A stretch of DNA of 64,000 bases from Gillisella vitis (lineage in GTDB: Bacteria; Pseudomonadota; Alphaproteobacteria; Rhizobiales; Rhizobiaceae), in NCBI RefSeq assembly GCF_021559775.1, contig NZ_CP056048.1:1-64000 (forward strand), written 5' to 3'. The translations under genes were made by a program, and so were the position numbers. Shown piece by piece: positions 51,772-60,977 of the stretch (within the stretch, counting starts at the first letter, position 1; every line of letters starts with the position of its first letter). The notes under the pieces were generated by a model that worked only from the letters and a program-made list of their open reading frames with translations, did not search any database and was not told the origin of the DNA.

Positions 51772-52587
51772 CTATTCCTTGTGACCGGGTTCGTTGGAGA
51801 ACAGCAGGTTATGGATATCGCGCTCCAAAGCTGCGGCACTGCCATCCGCCTGGCTCACCTTGTCGACATCGACGACCTCGGCCTTCACCCGCCCCGGATG
51901 CGGTGACAGCAGCAGGATGCGGTTGGAAATCTTGATCGCTTCAGCAATCGAATGGGTGACGAAGATAACTGTGAATTTGGTGTCTTCCCAAAGCTGAAGC
52001 AATTCGTCCTGCATCTGCCGTCGGGTCAGGGCGTCCAGTGCGGCGAAAGGCTCATCCATCAGCAGGATATCCGGCTGCATGGCCATGCCACGGGCAATTG
52101 CCACGCGCTGCTTCATGCCGCCGGACAGCGTATGAGGATAGCTATTGACGGCCCGGGTCAGCTTGACCTTGTCGATATAATGGCGGGCCAGCGCCTCCGC
52201 TTCGGACCGGGGCATTTTTCGGGCGACGAGAAGCGGGAACATCACGTTTTCCAGCACGGTCTTCCAGGGCATCAGCTGGTCGAACTCCTGGAACACCATC
52301 ATCCTGTCCGGTCCGGGGGCTTTCACTTGGCGGCCATTGATATGGATCGTGCCGGATACTGGGGTCATATAGCCGCCAACGGCTTTCAGCAGCGTCGACT
52401 TGCCACAGCCGGACGGGCCGAGCAGCACGAAGCGGTCGGATTCCCGCACATCGAAACTGACATCCTCGGTGGCGGTAATCAGCAGATTGGGCGTTTTGTA
52501 ACGCAGCGTAACGCGATCAACGGAAAGAAGCGGCGCTTTTTCGGGGGCCGGCGCGAGGCGCACGGCGGCAGCAGTTGCCTGCATCAT
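51772..52587 (-). CDS. NitT/TauT-type ABC transporter ATPase
   Basis: A 271-aa ATPase with Walker A GPSGCGKST at residues 57-65, VFQEFDQLMPWKTV, the signature LSGGMKQRVAIARG and MDEPFAALDALTRR. The class is SsuB/TauB. The ATG at 52587 has GGGAG eight bases upstream; a GTG nine bases earlier is less likely. It lies 191 bases after the binding-protein gene, with a hairpin in the gap. Confidence 0.88.
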   Translation of the reverse strand: MMQATAAAVRLAPAPEKAPLLSVDRVTLRYKTPNLLITATEDVSFDVRESDRFVLLGPSGCGKSTLLKAVGGYMTPVSGTIHINGRQVKAPGPDRMMVFQEFDQLMPWKTVLENVMFPLLVARKMPRSEAEALARHYIDKVKLTRAVNSYPHTLSGGMKQRVAIARGMAMQPDILLMDEPFAALDALTRRQMQDELLQLWEDTKFTVIFVTHSIAEAIKISNRILLLSPHPGRVKAEVVDVDKVSQADGSAAALERDIHNLLFSNEPGHKE

Positions 52588-52739
52588 GATAGTCACTCCC
52601 TACAGTCTGTCAGATCTTTACTGAACCGGGCAGGCTCTCGATCTCTGTGGTGTCGGTTGTCTTTCGGGAAGGTTGAACTCAACGTCTTTCTGCATATCCA
52701 AGGCCCGGGAAACTCAATGCCTCACAAGCCTAAGGAAAG

Positions 52740-52764
52740 TGCAGCGGCAGGCGATGCCGCTGCA
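52740..52764 (-). terminator. Hairpin after the binding-protein gene
   Basis: Perfect 10-bp arms TGCAGCGGCA and TGCCGCTGCA with a 5-base loop, 15 bases past the binding-protein stop on the minus strand and inside the operon. It probably acts as a stabiliser or partial terminator that raises binding-protein over membrane-component expression. Confidence 0.6.
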
Positions 52765-52778
52765 TGGCGCGGCGCGGC

Positions 52779-53783
52779 TCAATTCCCGTTGAGATAGGCG
52801 CTATCGGGCAGATAATAGTCGGTCCAGGCCTTCGGCATGGTCTTGAGCGTACCGACTTTATGGAGATGTTCGGCAAATTTCATCGTGCCTTGCGGATCGG
52901 TGCGCCACTCGTCCATGCCCGGTTCCTTCATCATGACCATCAGGTCATCAAGGCTGGTCTTGTCACCGGACACGGTTTTGTAAGCTTCAAGTGCAGCCTT
53001 CGGATCTTTCTTGATAAAAGTGATGGCTTCTTCCGTTGCGACCCGCAATGCCTTGACCAGTTTCGGGTTTGCCTCGGCAAAACTGGTGGTGGTGAAGAAG
53101 GTCGCCTGGGTCAGTGCTCCCCCGATGATTTCGCGAGAATCCGTGACTTTATGCACGCCCGGCTGCTTCAACTCGACATATTGGAAGGGCGGCGCGGAAA
53201 AGTGGTTCTTGACCTCATGTTGCGAATTGGCGATCGCCGCCAGCGCATCGGGATGGCCAAGCTGCACGGTGTTCTTGTCGAATTTCTTGACCTGATCGTC
53301 GCCATAGAGCTTGGCTGCCGCCATTTGCAACAGGATCGCCTGGGTCGAGACGCCGACAGTCGGCACGGCGATCTTGTCGCCATCCTGGATATCCTTCAGC
53401 GTCTTGATGCGCGGGTCGTTGGACACCATGATCACCGGCTGGGCCGAACTGGTGATGATCCCCTTCACCTTGCCGCGGGTGCGATCCCATAGAAGCAGAA
53501 GATTGCCGGTGCCGGTATTGACGACATCGACATTGCCAGCCAGCAGCGCATCGGTCTGCGCGCCGCCACCGCTGAAGGTGCGCCATTCCACAGTAATGCC
53601 TTGAAGACCCTCGGCTGCCGCTTGTTTTTCGATAAGTTTCTGCGTCTCCATCACATGGCTTGCGAGGTAAAGAATCCCAGGCTGGCGGGTGATGGACAGG
53701 GTGGTCTTCTCCTCTGCCTGACTTGGACAGGCCAATCCCAAAGCAAGGGCAATGGCGGTCACTCCGCCGATAAAGAAACGCAT
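52779..53783 (-). CDS. NitT/TauT-type ABC transporter periplasmic binding protein
   Basis: A 334-aa protein with a signal peptide (cleavage after LACPSQA, about residue 23). It shows the SsuA/TauA-like fold: LYLASHVMETQKLIEK, then FSGGGAQTDALLAGNVDVVNTGTGNLLLLW and DKIAVPTVGVSTQAILLQM. First gene of the operon, divergent from a GntR-type regulator. The ligand is unknown. The dehydratase downstream suggests a hydroxy or sugar acid rather than a sulphonate. Confidence 0.88.
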   Translation of the reverse strand: MRFFIGGVTAIALALGLACPSQAEEKTTLSITRQPGILYLASHVMETQKLIEKQAAAEGLQGITVEWRTFSGGGAQTDALLAGNVDVVNTGTGNLLLLWDRTRGKVKGIITSSAQPVIMVSNDPRIKTLKDIQDGDKIAVPTVGVSTQAILLQMAAAKLYGDDQVKKFDKNTVQLGHPDALAAIANSQHEVKNHFSAPPFQYVELKQPGVHKVTDSREIIGGALTQATFFTTTSFAEANPKLVKALRVATEEAITFIKKDPKAALEAYKTVSGDKTSLDDLMVMMKEPGMDEWRTDPQGTMKFAEHLHKVGTLKTMPKAWTDYYLPDSAYLNGN

Positions 53784-53942
53784 GATTTTCCTCCCAAGGA
53801 TGCAGATTTAACGCTTTGCAGCGGGAAACAGGATCGCTTCATCATACTCGCCCTTTGTTGCGCATCAGATTGCGAAAGCCGGTTCCCATTTTTCAATTCG
53901 ATGTTTGACAGTCGCCGCTCTCTCCCAAAGCGGACAAATGCA

Positions 53943-53970
53943 TTGAAGCACTAAAACATCAGTGCATCAA
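53943..53970. promoter_or_regulatory. Candidate operator in the GntR/importer divergent region
   Basis: Ten-base arms TTGAAGCACT and AGTGCATCAA (one mismatch) flank AAAACATC. It lies in the 238-bp gap between the divergent importer operon and GntR gene, about 50 bases before the regulator start, a reasonable place for autoregulation. Confidence 0.45.
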
Positions 53971-54021
53971 CCCCGAATATGTGCTCTAATGGTTTTAACG
54001 GCGACATGAATGGATGGATGC

Positions 54022-54714
54022 ATGAACGGAACGATCAGGGGCGGACAGTTGGACCGCTCGCGACAGGTGGCATTGCAGGTTCATGAAATCCTGCGCAACA
54101 GGATCCTGAAGGTGCAATTGGTGCCGGGCACGATCTTGTCGCGTGCCTCCTTGCAACTGGAATTCGGAGTGAGCCAGACACCGGTGCGCGATGCGCTGAT
54201 GCGCTTGCAGGAGGAGGACATTGTCGAAGTCTATCCGCAATATGCAACGGTCGTTGCCAAGATCGATATCGATCACGCCAGACAGGCGCAGTTCCTTCGG
54301 CTATCGATCGAACTCGAAGCGGTTCGGCGCCTGACCGAGGAGGCGCCGGGCGAGACAGCCAAGGAGTTGGGCGCCATTCTGGCCCGTCAAAAAGAGGTGG
54401 CCACACAAGAGACCTATGACACTTTTGATGGCATAGACCGCGAGTTTCACCGTAAACTTTATGAGAAGAGCGGCATTTTACAGCTATGGGCAAATGTGCG
54501 GCGACAAAGCGTCCATCTCGACCGGCTGCGGCGTCTCAACCTGCCAATGCCCGGCAAGATGCAGACCGTACTCGAGGACCATGAAGCGATTGTCGCAGCC
54601 ATTGCATCCGGCAATCCCGAGGCAGCGGCCTCGGCGCTCAGAAAACACCTGTCGGGTACGCTTTCGATCATTGATCTCATCAGCGCGGAATACCCGGATT
54701 ATATTCGCAAGTGA
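54022..54714 (+). CDS. GntR-family transcriptional regulator (FCD type)
   Basis: A 230-aa protein with the winged helix (EILRNRILKVQLVPGTILSRASLQLEFGVSQTPVRDALMRL; SQTPVRDAL is the recognition helix) and an FCD domain (IDREFHRKLYEKSGI, LEDHEAIVAAIASGNPEAA) with potential metal-ligand histidines. The start at 54022 (MNGTIRGG) is used; an ATG at 54010 is in frame. It is divergent from the five-gene importer/dehydratase operon and is its likely repressor. Confidence 0.88.
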   Translation: MNGTIRGGQLDRSRQVALQVHEILRNRILKVQLVPGTILSRASLQLEFGVSQTPVRDALMRLQEEDIVEVYPQYATVVAKIDIDHARQAQFLRLSIELEAVRRLTEEAPGETAKELGAILARQKEVATQETYDTFDGIDREFHRKLYEKSGILQLWANVRRQSVHLDRLRRLNLPMPGKMQTVLEDHEAIVAAIASGNPEAAASALRKHLSGTLSIIDLISAEYPDYIRK

Positions 54715-55126
54715 AGATTAAGCGGCATTCGTCTCAGTCCTTCGCCAACCTCCAGACGGTGCTTTACGCTTGGCTGGGCGCTCGACGTCGTCGCTGACCT
54801 TTTTGCCGATCCTGAGAAAATACCCTCGTCGCCTCTACAGCGCCCTGCGTTTTATAAAACGCAGGGCGCTGTAACGCTTCAAATCTGCTGCATTTCGCGA
54901 TCTGTACGCTGATTGACCGGAGCCGAGTGCCCTGATGTCTGCGGCGACGATATACAATCTATAGGCGTTAAATTTGAAGCCTCAGCTCATTGTTACATGG
55001 CATCTGTAACCTCTCGTGACTTTTGCAGGCGGTGGCGAAAGCCCATTAGTCAGGCATTAAAACAGGCGACAGCGTTGTTCGGTGAGGATTGAGAAGAACG
55101 CATGTCGTCATGCAGGGAGAGAGTCT
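54715..55126. other. 412-bp intergenic region containing a palindromic repeat
   Basis: Besides the repeat at 54836-54900 no gene was recognised. The last 200 bases should hold the promoter of the acyl-CoA-dehydrogenase-like gene, which has AGGGAGAGAG as ribosome binding site. Confidence 0.5.
54836..54900. repeat. Palindromic repeat with perfect 38-bp core
   Basis: Bases 54836-54873 form a perfect palindrome centred on TTTTATAAAA, with outer arms TACAGCGCCCTGCG and CGCAGGGCGCTGTA. It is followed by the family tail CGCTTCAAATCTGCTGCAT. The second inverted repeat of the full unit is lost here. It is the best-preserved palindrome of the family in the window. Confidence 0.85.
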
Positions 55127-56410
55127 ATGAATTTGGCATCTGCGCCTCGGCATGAGGAAAGCGCCCGGCAACCCTACGCAGCTGTGTCTGTTGGCCCAAG
55201 CGAGGCAGGACAGATCATGCGCGACAAAGTGCTGGCGCTGGTGCCTTTGATCCGACGCGAAGCCGAAGCCGGTGAGAAATTGGGTGCAATGACGCCTGCG
55301 GTTGTCAATGCGCTGAATGAGGTAGGATTTTTCAAAATCACCTTGCCACGCGAATATGGTGGTTATGGATTTGGCGCCCGTGACATTGCCGAGGTTGTCG
55401 GCGCTGCGGCGACCGGTGATGGATCGACAGCATGGTCAGGCTTTGTCTCGGTTGGCCTCAGAAACGCATTTGTTTTTGATGAGCAAACTGTTTCCGAATT
55501 GATGGCGGATGCCGGCTCCTGGGTGGGGCCTCTCATGGTTGGCGCATCGGTCTTCTCGCAGATTGTCGGCGATGCAAGACTGGTCGATGGCGGTTTTATG
55601 GTCCGCGGCAAGTGGAGCTTCGGCAGCGGGTGCAAACACGCGAAATGGGCATTTGTCGGAATCCAGTGGGAAGAGGGGGGCGTTCCCCATCGGGGGATCG
55701 CCCTGCTTTCCCGTGACCAGTATGAAATTGTCGACGATTGGCACGTCATGGGTCTTCAGGGTACGTCGAGCAATAGTATCACCGCGCTCGATGAAGTCTT
55801 CGTACCCACGCGCCGCACGATGGCTTCGGCCGAAATGCCGATCCGCCTCGCGAAAATCCGCAACCGGTTTGAGGGGGTCGGCTACCAGACCGGTGCCTTT
55901 GGAATGATGTTGACAGTCACCATTTCCAACGTGGCGATCACGCTTGGTATGGCAAAAGGGTGTTTGCAGGAATTTTCCCAACAGGCTAATGCCCGCAAAC
56001 CGTTCAATCTTCCTTATGACACGGTTGCGCAAACGCCTTCGACCCAGGTTGTTGCCGGACGGGTGAACGCAATGATCAATGCAGCGGAAACACTGATCCA
56101 TGGTGTGGCCGATGAGGTAGACAGGCGTGCAGCTTCCGGTCTCGATTTCGAGCCGCGTGAAGAGGCTTTGAATACCATGAACCTGGTATTCGCTGCCCGT
56201 CTCTGCGCTGATGCTATCGATATGATGCAAATCTGCCTCGGTTCCTCGACGGTCACATTGAAGAATCCTATTCAGCGGTTTGCGCGTGACGCACGGGTTC
56301 TTATCTCGCACGGGGCTATCCGCCAGGATCCGGCTGCCGAAATCGCCGGCCGGCACGTGCTGGGCCTGCCACCCTTTAATATGTTCGCGGGCGGTCTTCC
56401 GCAAAAATAA
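55127..56410 (+). CDS. Acyl-CoA dehydrogenase-like flavoprotein monooxygenase
   Basis: A 427-aa protein of the acyl-CoA dehydrogenase fold: ITLPREYGGYGFGARDIAEVVGAAATGDGSTAWSG (LPREYGGYG), then FMVRGKWSFGSGCKHAKWAFVG and a C-terminal helical part. The pattern with a substrate pocket Trp and no obvious catalytic Glu resembles group D flavin monooxygenases (HsaA, SfnB, DszC type), which use FMNH2 or FADH2 from a partner reductase. No reductase is adjacent. The ATG at 55127 follows AGGGAGAGAG. First gene of a three-gene group. Confidence 0.82.
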   Translation: MNLASAPRHEESARQPYAAVSVGPSEAGQIMRDKVLALVPLIRREAEAGEKLGAMTPAVVNALNEVGFFKITLPREYGGYGFGARDIAEVVGAAATGDGSTAWSGFVSVGLRNAFVFDEQTVSELMADAGSWVGPLMVGASVFSQIVGDARLVDGGFMVRGKWSFGSGCKHAKWAFVGIQWEEGGVPHRGIALLSRDQYEIVDDWHVMGLQGTSSNSITALDEVFVPTRRTMASAEMPIRLAKIRNRFEGVGYQTGAFGMMLTVTISNVAITLGMAKGCLQEFSQQANARKPFNLPYDTVAQTPSTQVVAGRVNAMINAAETLIHGVADEVDRRAASGLDFEPREEALNTMNLVFAARLCADAIDMMQICLGSSTVTLKNPIQRFARDARVLISHGAIRQDPAAEIAGRHVLGLPPFNMFAGGLPQK

Positions 56411-56480
56411 CAGCGACGAACTCTGCGCATCGGCTGATCGTGGCGCAGTGCTGTGTCAACAGTCCAAGGAGAATACTCAG

Positions 56481-57080
56481 TTGTCCATTTCTTCAAATAA
56501 TCGCTCTTCGGATTACGATATCGATCCGATTTTCCTGGATCGCTGGTCTCCTCGGGCGCTTGATCCCCAGGCAATGTCAGAGGAAGATCTGATGACGATT
56601 TTGGAGGCGGCTCGTTGGGCGCCGTCTTCATTCAATGCCCAGCCCTGGAGATTCATTTACGCGCAGCGCGATACGCCGGAATGGCAGAATATTTTCGGTC
56701 TGCTCGCGCCGATGAACCAGGCGTGGGCATCGCGTGCTTCGGTATTGGTGGTGATTGTTTCGGCAAATACAGCGATCATGCCGATGCAGACTGAGCCGGT
56801 TCCCTCTTATAGTCATTCCTTCGACGCTGGCGCTGCCTGGGCCTATCTTGCACTGCAAGCAACGCGCCTCGGCTGGTATGCGCATGGCATGGCTGGGTTC
56901 GACGTTCCACGCAGCTACGAAGTGCTTGGGGTCCCGGAGAGCTTTCGGGTTGAAGCCGTCATCGCGATCGGGAGGATCGGGGACAAGAGCTTGTTGCCGC
57001 CGCCCCTGCAGGAGCGCGAGCAGCCAAACGGGCGCCGTCCGCTCCAGGAGTCGGCTATGAAAGGACGTTTCATCGGCTGA
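56481..57080 (+). CDS. Nitroreductase family protein
   Basis: A 199-aa FMN-dependent nitroreductase: IFLDRWSPRALDP at the N terminus, then EAARWAPSSFNAQPWRFIYA (FMN and substrate contacts) and RVEAVIAIGRIGD near the C terminus. The start is TTG at 56481, with AAGGAG nine bases upstream; no ATG fits. It lies 70 bases downstream of the flavoprotein gene. It could supply reduced flavin or reduce a nitro or quinone compound. Confidence 0.83.
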   Translation: MSISSNNRSSDYDIDPIFLDRWSPRALDPQAMSEEDLMTILEAARWAPSSFNAQPWRFIYAQRDTPEWQNIFGLLAPMNQAWASRASVLVVIVSANTAIMPMQTEPVPSYSHSFDAGAAWAYLALQATRLGWYAHGMAGFDVPRSYEVLGVPESFRVEAVIAIGRIGDKSLLPPPLQEREQPNGRRPLQESAMKGRFIG

Positions 57081-57195
57081 AAGGTTTGCCTCTCTGTCGA
57101 GTGACATATGCGCAGCAGCACCAAGCATTGGTGAGCTGCTGCGCATTTAAATTGTTTACCAATCCACCCTCAAATGACATCGATTGGGGTATGCT

Positions 57196-57591
57196 ATGAG
57201 CGAAGATCGCGCCGCTGCCAACAAACGCCTGGTGCTCGACTTCTTCCGCTGTGTCTTCGAGGCGCGTAACCCGGATGCCGCGCGCGATTTCGTTACCGAG
57301 GATTATATCCAGCACACCGACCAACTTCCGAGTGGCCTAGCCGCTCTGGAAGCGTTTGTTCGCACCATTTTTCCTGACGGCCCGGTACCGACGCCCCCAC
57401 AACTCCAACATCCGCCGGAATTTATCGTCGCGGAAGGCGACATGGTGGTTCTTTCCGCCGTCATGCCTCAGCCCGATCCCGAGCACCCGGGTGAGATGTG
57501 TCTGCGGTATGTTTTCAACGCGTTTCGCATCTCCAATGGAAAGCTCGCCGAGCATTGGGGAAGCGCCGGTAAGGTGTATCGATCCGCGTAA
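57196..57591 (+). CDS. SnoaL-like (NTF2-fold) protein
   Basis: A 131-aa protein with the SnoaL/polyketide-cyclase-like pattern: ANKRLVLDFFRCVFEARNPDAARDFVTEDYIQH (DFVTEDYIQH), and VLSAVMPQPDPEHPGEMCLRYVFNAFRISNGKLAEHWG. Such folds act as small cyclases, isomerases or carriers; the role here is unknown. ATG at 57196 is used; the frame opens at 57184 with a TTG. It is the last gene before the repeat at 57654. Confidence 0.8.
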   Translation: MSEDRAAANKRLVLDFFRCVFEARNPDAARDFVTEDYIQHTDQLPSGLAALEAFVRTIFPDGPVPTPPQLQHPPEFIVAEGDMVVLSAVMPQPDPEHPGEMCLRYVFNAFRISNGKLAEHWGSAGKVYRSA

Positions 57592-58124
57592 CGCCTCTAT
57601 CCTATCGTTTCTACCAGTTGGTCACGATGCACTGGTTTCTCACTGGGGGCACGTTACATCGTCGTGCGTTTTGTAAAACGTACGGCGATGTAACACTTTA
57701 AATCTGCTACATAATTTTCTCCTTAAATCGATTCCGATCTAAGGAATTATGCAGTAGCATGTCTGCTCATGGCGTATAGATTTCCTATCTCGCGTATAAA
57801 AAACAACATATATGTGTCTTGCAATCGGCAGGATTTTATAGCAGTAATTTCCCTGCATCGGACTCGTTTTGACGAGTGGCTTCTCCGGGCGCCTATCCCC
57901 CGGCCACAGTTAACTCACGAACGTCATTTTTGGCGTGATGAGCTATCCGTTGATTAAACCCATGAAAATGAAAATTTCTTGATATGTGTTGGGATCGATA
58001 GCCGTCTCCACACAGCGGCTTGATCATGTCTAACGTTATCAGTCTGCACTGATCAGCCCGTATATGGGTTTTCAGTTCGATGACGCATGTTTTCAGGGTA
58101 CGACGACGCATTTCAGGATATTGA
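57592..58124. other. 533-bp intergenic region with a complete palindromic repeat
   Basis: The repeat occupies 57654-57756. A 62-codon open frame at 57769-57957 has no recognisable domain and is not called. The final 100 bases precede the cyclopropane synthase start. Confidence 0.5.
57654..57756. repeat. Complete two-part palindromic repeat
   Basis: The first inverted repeat (57654-57692) has arms TTACATCGTCGTGCGTTTT and AAAACGTACGGCGATGTAA, which pair with G-T replacements in place of two bases, so RNA pairing is kept. After AACACTTTAAATCTGCT the second inverted repeat pairs CATAATT...CCTTAAATCG with CGATCTAAGGAATTATG. It is the most complete unit in the window and lies after the SnoaL gene. 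Confidence 0.82.
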
Positions 58125-59381
58125 ATGTCTTCGTTTTTCACTCGTTTCATGTCCCACCACATCAAGGTGGGCAACCTCATTGTTATCTCCTGCGATGGTC
58201 AACATACGCGTATCGGAGACGAAAGCGGCAAGCCGATCGTTATCCGTTTCGCAGACCGTGCAACCCAGCGGTCCATTATGTTCAATCCCGAGCTTGCGCT
58301 TGGCGAAGCGTTTATGGATGGCAAGTTGGGCATTGAGCAAGGCACCATCTATGAACTGCTTGAACTGGTATTTCAGAACACGGGCGTGGATCGCCTGACG
58401 GGCATCGCTCGATTTATGCGGCGTTTCACACGCTTGAAACGGCGTATTCAGCAGTATAATCCGGTCGGGCGATCAAAGCGCAACGTGGCGCATCATTACG
58501 ACCTTGATGGCTCGCTCTATCGGTTATTTCTCGATTCCGACAGTCAGTATTCCTGTGCTTATTTCGAGGGGCGGGGCAGTTCGCTGGAAGAAGCACAGCT
58601 TGCCAAAAAACGGCATCTGGCTGCCAAGCTGCTGATCGAGCCGAAGCATCGTGTTCTTGATATCGGATCAGGATGGGGTGGACTGGGACTCTATCTGTCC
58701 GAGATGACCCAGGCGGACGTCACCGGCGTTACGTTGTCGCAACATCAGCATGCAATTTCTAATGGTCGTGCCAAGGACATTGCATCCTCGCGTCGGCCTC
58801 GATTTTTGCTGCAAGATTATCGGGATATCAAGCAACAATTCGACCGGATTGTTTCCGTCGGCATGTTCGAACATGTCGGGATTGGTCATTTCGATGAATT
58901 TTTTGCAAAAATACGGGCTTTGCTCAAGCCTGACGGGTTGATGCTGCTGCATTCCATCGGCGTGTTCGATGGGCCCTCTCATACCAATCCCTGGATACAG
59001 AAATACATCTTTCCAGGCGGCTACATTCCATCTCTTTCAGAAGTGCTGGCGGCAATCGAACGGCAGGGGCTGGTGGTCTGCGATATCGAGATATTGCGCC
59101 TTCACTATGCCGAGACCTTGAAAGCTTGGCGCGAGCGGTTCCTAGCCCGGCGGGACGAAGCGGTGGCCCTTTATGACGAGCGGTTCGCCCGCATGTGGGA
59201 ATTCTATCTGGCGTCATCGGAGACCGCATTTCGGTATCAGGGGATGATGGTTTTTCAAATTCAGCTGGCGCGCGATCAGTCCGCGGCTCCTCTGCGGCGC
59301 GATTATATTCATGCCGCCGAAAGCCGCCTGCGGGAGCTGGAGATCTGCAAGCCCGTTCCCTTAAGCCGTGTCGCCGAATAG
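58125..59381 (+). CDS. cfa: Cyclopropane-fatty-acyl-phospholipid synthase
   Basis: A 418-aa SAM-dependent methyltransferase of the CFA family: N-terminal lipid-binding part, then AHHYDLDGSLYRLFLD, YSCAYFEGRGSSLEEAQ, SAM motif LDIGSGWGGLGLYL near residue 176, and SVGMFEHVGIGHFDEFF. It methylates unsaturated phospholipid acyl chains. The ATG at 58125 has AGGAT upstream. The SulP gene starts 94 bases downstream in the same direction. The promoter is likely inside the repeat-containing gap. Confidence 0.92.
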   Translation: MSSFFTRFMSHHIKVGNLIVISCDGQHTRIGDESGKPIVIRFADRATQRSIMFNPELALGEAFMDGKLGIEQGTIYELLELVFQNTGVDRLTGIARFMRRFTRLKRRIQQYNPVGRSKRNVAHHYDLDGSLYRLFLDSDSQYSCAYFEGRGSSLEEAQLAKKRHLAAKLLIEPKHRVLDIGSGWGGLGLYLSEMTQADVTGVTLSQHQHAISNGRAKDIASSRRPRFLLQDYRDIKQQFDRIVSVGMFEHVGIGHFDEFFAKIRALLKPDGLMLLHSIGVFDGPSHTNPWIQKYIFPGGYIPSLSEVLAAIERQGLVVCDIEILRLHYAETLKAWRERFLARRDEAVALYDERFARMWEFYLASSETAFRYQGMMVFQIQLARDQSAAPLRRDYIHAAESRLRELEICKPVPLSRVAE

Positions 59382-59475
59382 GCGCGGGCATTCATCCATT
59401 CATCGTTACACCGGCAGGGCATTCAGCGCTCTGCTCAAGATTGGCCGAAATATATGGCGGTCAGGAGAAATATCA

Positions 59476-60966
59476 TTGTCTAGCAATAGTTTACATCAAG
59501 CTCGAACAGAGTGGTTCGGCAACATCAAAGCCGATGCGCTGGCTGGCCTCGTCGTGGCCCTGGCGCTCATTCCAGAAGCCATCGCCTTTTCCATCATCGC
59601 TGGCGTCGACCCCAAGGTTGGCCTTTATGCATCCTTCTCCATTTCGGTGCTGATCGCGTTCGTGGGTGGCAGGCCCGGGATGATTTCTGCCGCCACCGCC
59701 GCCACCGCCGTGTTGATGATCACGCTGGCCAAAACCCATGGCGTGGAATATCTGCTTGCCGCCACCATATTGGCCGGCATCATCCAGATTGTTGCCGGTC
59801 TGCTGAAACTCGGCCGCCTGATGCGTTTCGTGTCGAAGTCCGTCATGACTGGCTTTGTCAATGCATTGGCAATATTGATCTTTATGGCGCAGCTGCCGGA
59901 GCTGATCCATGTCCCCGCACCGACCTATGTGCTGGTGGCGGCGGGTTTGGCGATCATATATCTATTTCCTTATGTGACGAAGGCCATTCCGTCGCCTCTC
60001 GTCTGTATTGTCGTGTTGACGGCGATTTCGATCTATTTCGGATTGGACATCCGAACTGTCGGCGACATGGGTGAGTTGCCCTCGACATTGCCGGTCCTGC
60101 TCCTTCCCAATATCCCTCTCAATATTGAAACGTTTCTGATCATTCTGCCCTATTCTGCCGCCGTCGCCGTTGTTGGCCTGCTTGAAACGCTGATGACAGC
60201 TGCGATTGTCGATGAATTGACGGATACGCCGAGCAACAAGAACCGCGAATGTATCGGCCAGGGAATTGCCAATACGATAACCGGGTTTTTTGGGGGCATG
60301 GCAGGCTGCGCGATGATCGGCCAGTCGATGATCAATGTGAAATCCGGGGGGCGCGGCAGATTGTCGAGTTTGTGCGCCGGTGTTTTCCTGCTGTTCATGA
60401 TTCTCGTGCTTGGGCAATGGGTGCGTCAAATTCCCATGGCCGCTCTTGTGGCGATCATGATCATGGTTTCCATCGGCACCTTTTCCTGGTCATCGATCCG
60501 CAATTTGAAGGATCACCCGCGCTCGTCCTCTTTCGTGATGATCGCCACGGTGATCGGCGTCGTCGCCACCCATAATCTGGCCGTCGGTGTCCTGGTCGGC
60601 GTGCTGTTGTCAGCCGTTTTCTTTGCCTGGAAAATCGCCCAGATATTCCAGATAACCTCGATCCTCTCACCGGATGGCAAAACGCGCACTTATAAGGTCG
60701 AAGGTCAAATCTTCTTCGCCTCCGTCGAGGATTTCAACCAGGCATTCGAATTCAAGGAAGCGCTGGAAAACGTCATCATCGATGTATCCCGCGCCCATAT
60801 CTGGGACATATCCAGTGTCGCGGCATTGGATATGATCGTGCTGAAATTCCGCAGAGAGGGAGCCGAGGTTTCTATCCTCGGACTGAACCGGGCAAGCGAG
60901 ACAATCGTTGACAAGCTCGCAATTCACGACAAGCCCGGCGCCATGGAACGCCTTATGGGCCATTGA
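59476..60966 (+). CDS. SulP-family anion transporter with STAS domain
   Basis: A 496-aa membrane protein with about eleven hydrophobic helices, starting with [31 protein letters not shown] (the PEAIAF region is the SulP signature). A C-terminal STAS domain starts near [16 protein letters not shown]. SulP proteins carry sulphate, bicarbonate or other anions. The start is TTG at 59476, with AGGAG eight bases upstream; a GTG upstream lies inside cfa and is rejected. Its stop is 11 bases before the universal stress gene. Confidence 0.9.
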   Translation: MSSNSLHQARTEWFGNIKADALAGLVVALALIPEAIAFSIIAGVDPKVGLYASFSISVLIAFVGGRPGMISAATAATAVLMITLAKTHGVEYLLAATILAGIIQIVAGLLKLGRLMRFVSKSVMTGFVNALAILIFMAQLPELIHVPAPTYVLVAAGLAIIYLFPYVTKAIPSPLVCIVVLTAISIYFGLDIRTVGDMGELPSTLPVLLLPNIPLNIETFLIILPYSAAVAVVGLLETLMTAAIVDELTDTPSNKNRECIGQGIANTITGFFGGMAGCAMIGQSMINVKSGGRGRLSSLCAGVFLLFMILVLGQWVRQIPMAALVAIMIMVSIGTFSWSSIRNLKDHPRSSSFVMIATVIGVVATHNLAVGVLVGVLLSAVFFAWKIAQIFQITSILSPDGKTRTYKVEGQIFFASVEDFNQAFEFKEALENVIIDVSRAHIWDISSVAALDMIVLKFRREGAEVSILGLNRASETIVDKLAIHDKPGAMERLMGH

Positions 60967-60977
60967 GGGAGACAATC

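Noticed and set aside
57769..57957. 62-codon open frame between the SnoaL and cfa genes
   Set aside because: No domain or good ribosome binding site; it lies just past the palindromic repeat.
59368..59475. Upstream extension of the SulP gene inside cfa
   Set aside because: A TTG at 59476 has a strong ribosome binding site and the extension shows no SulP similarity.
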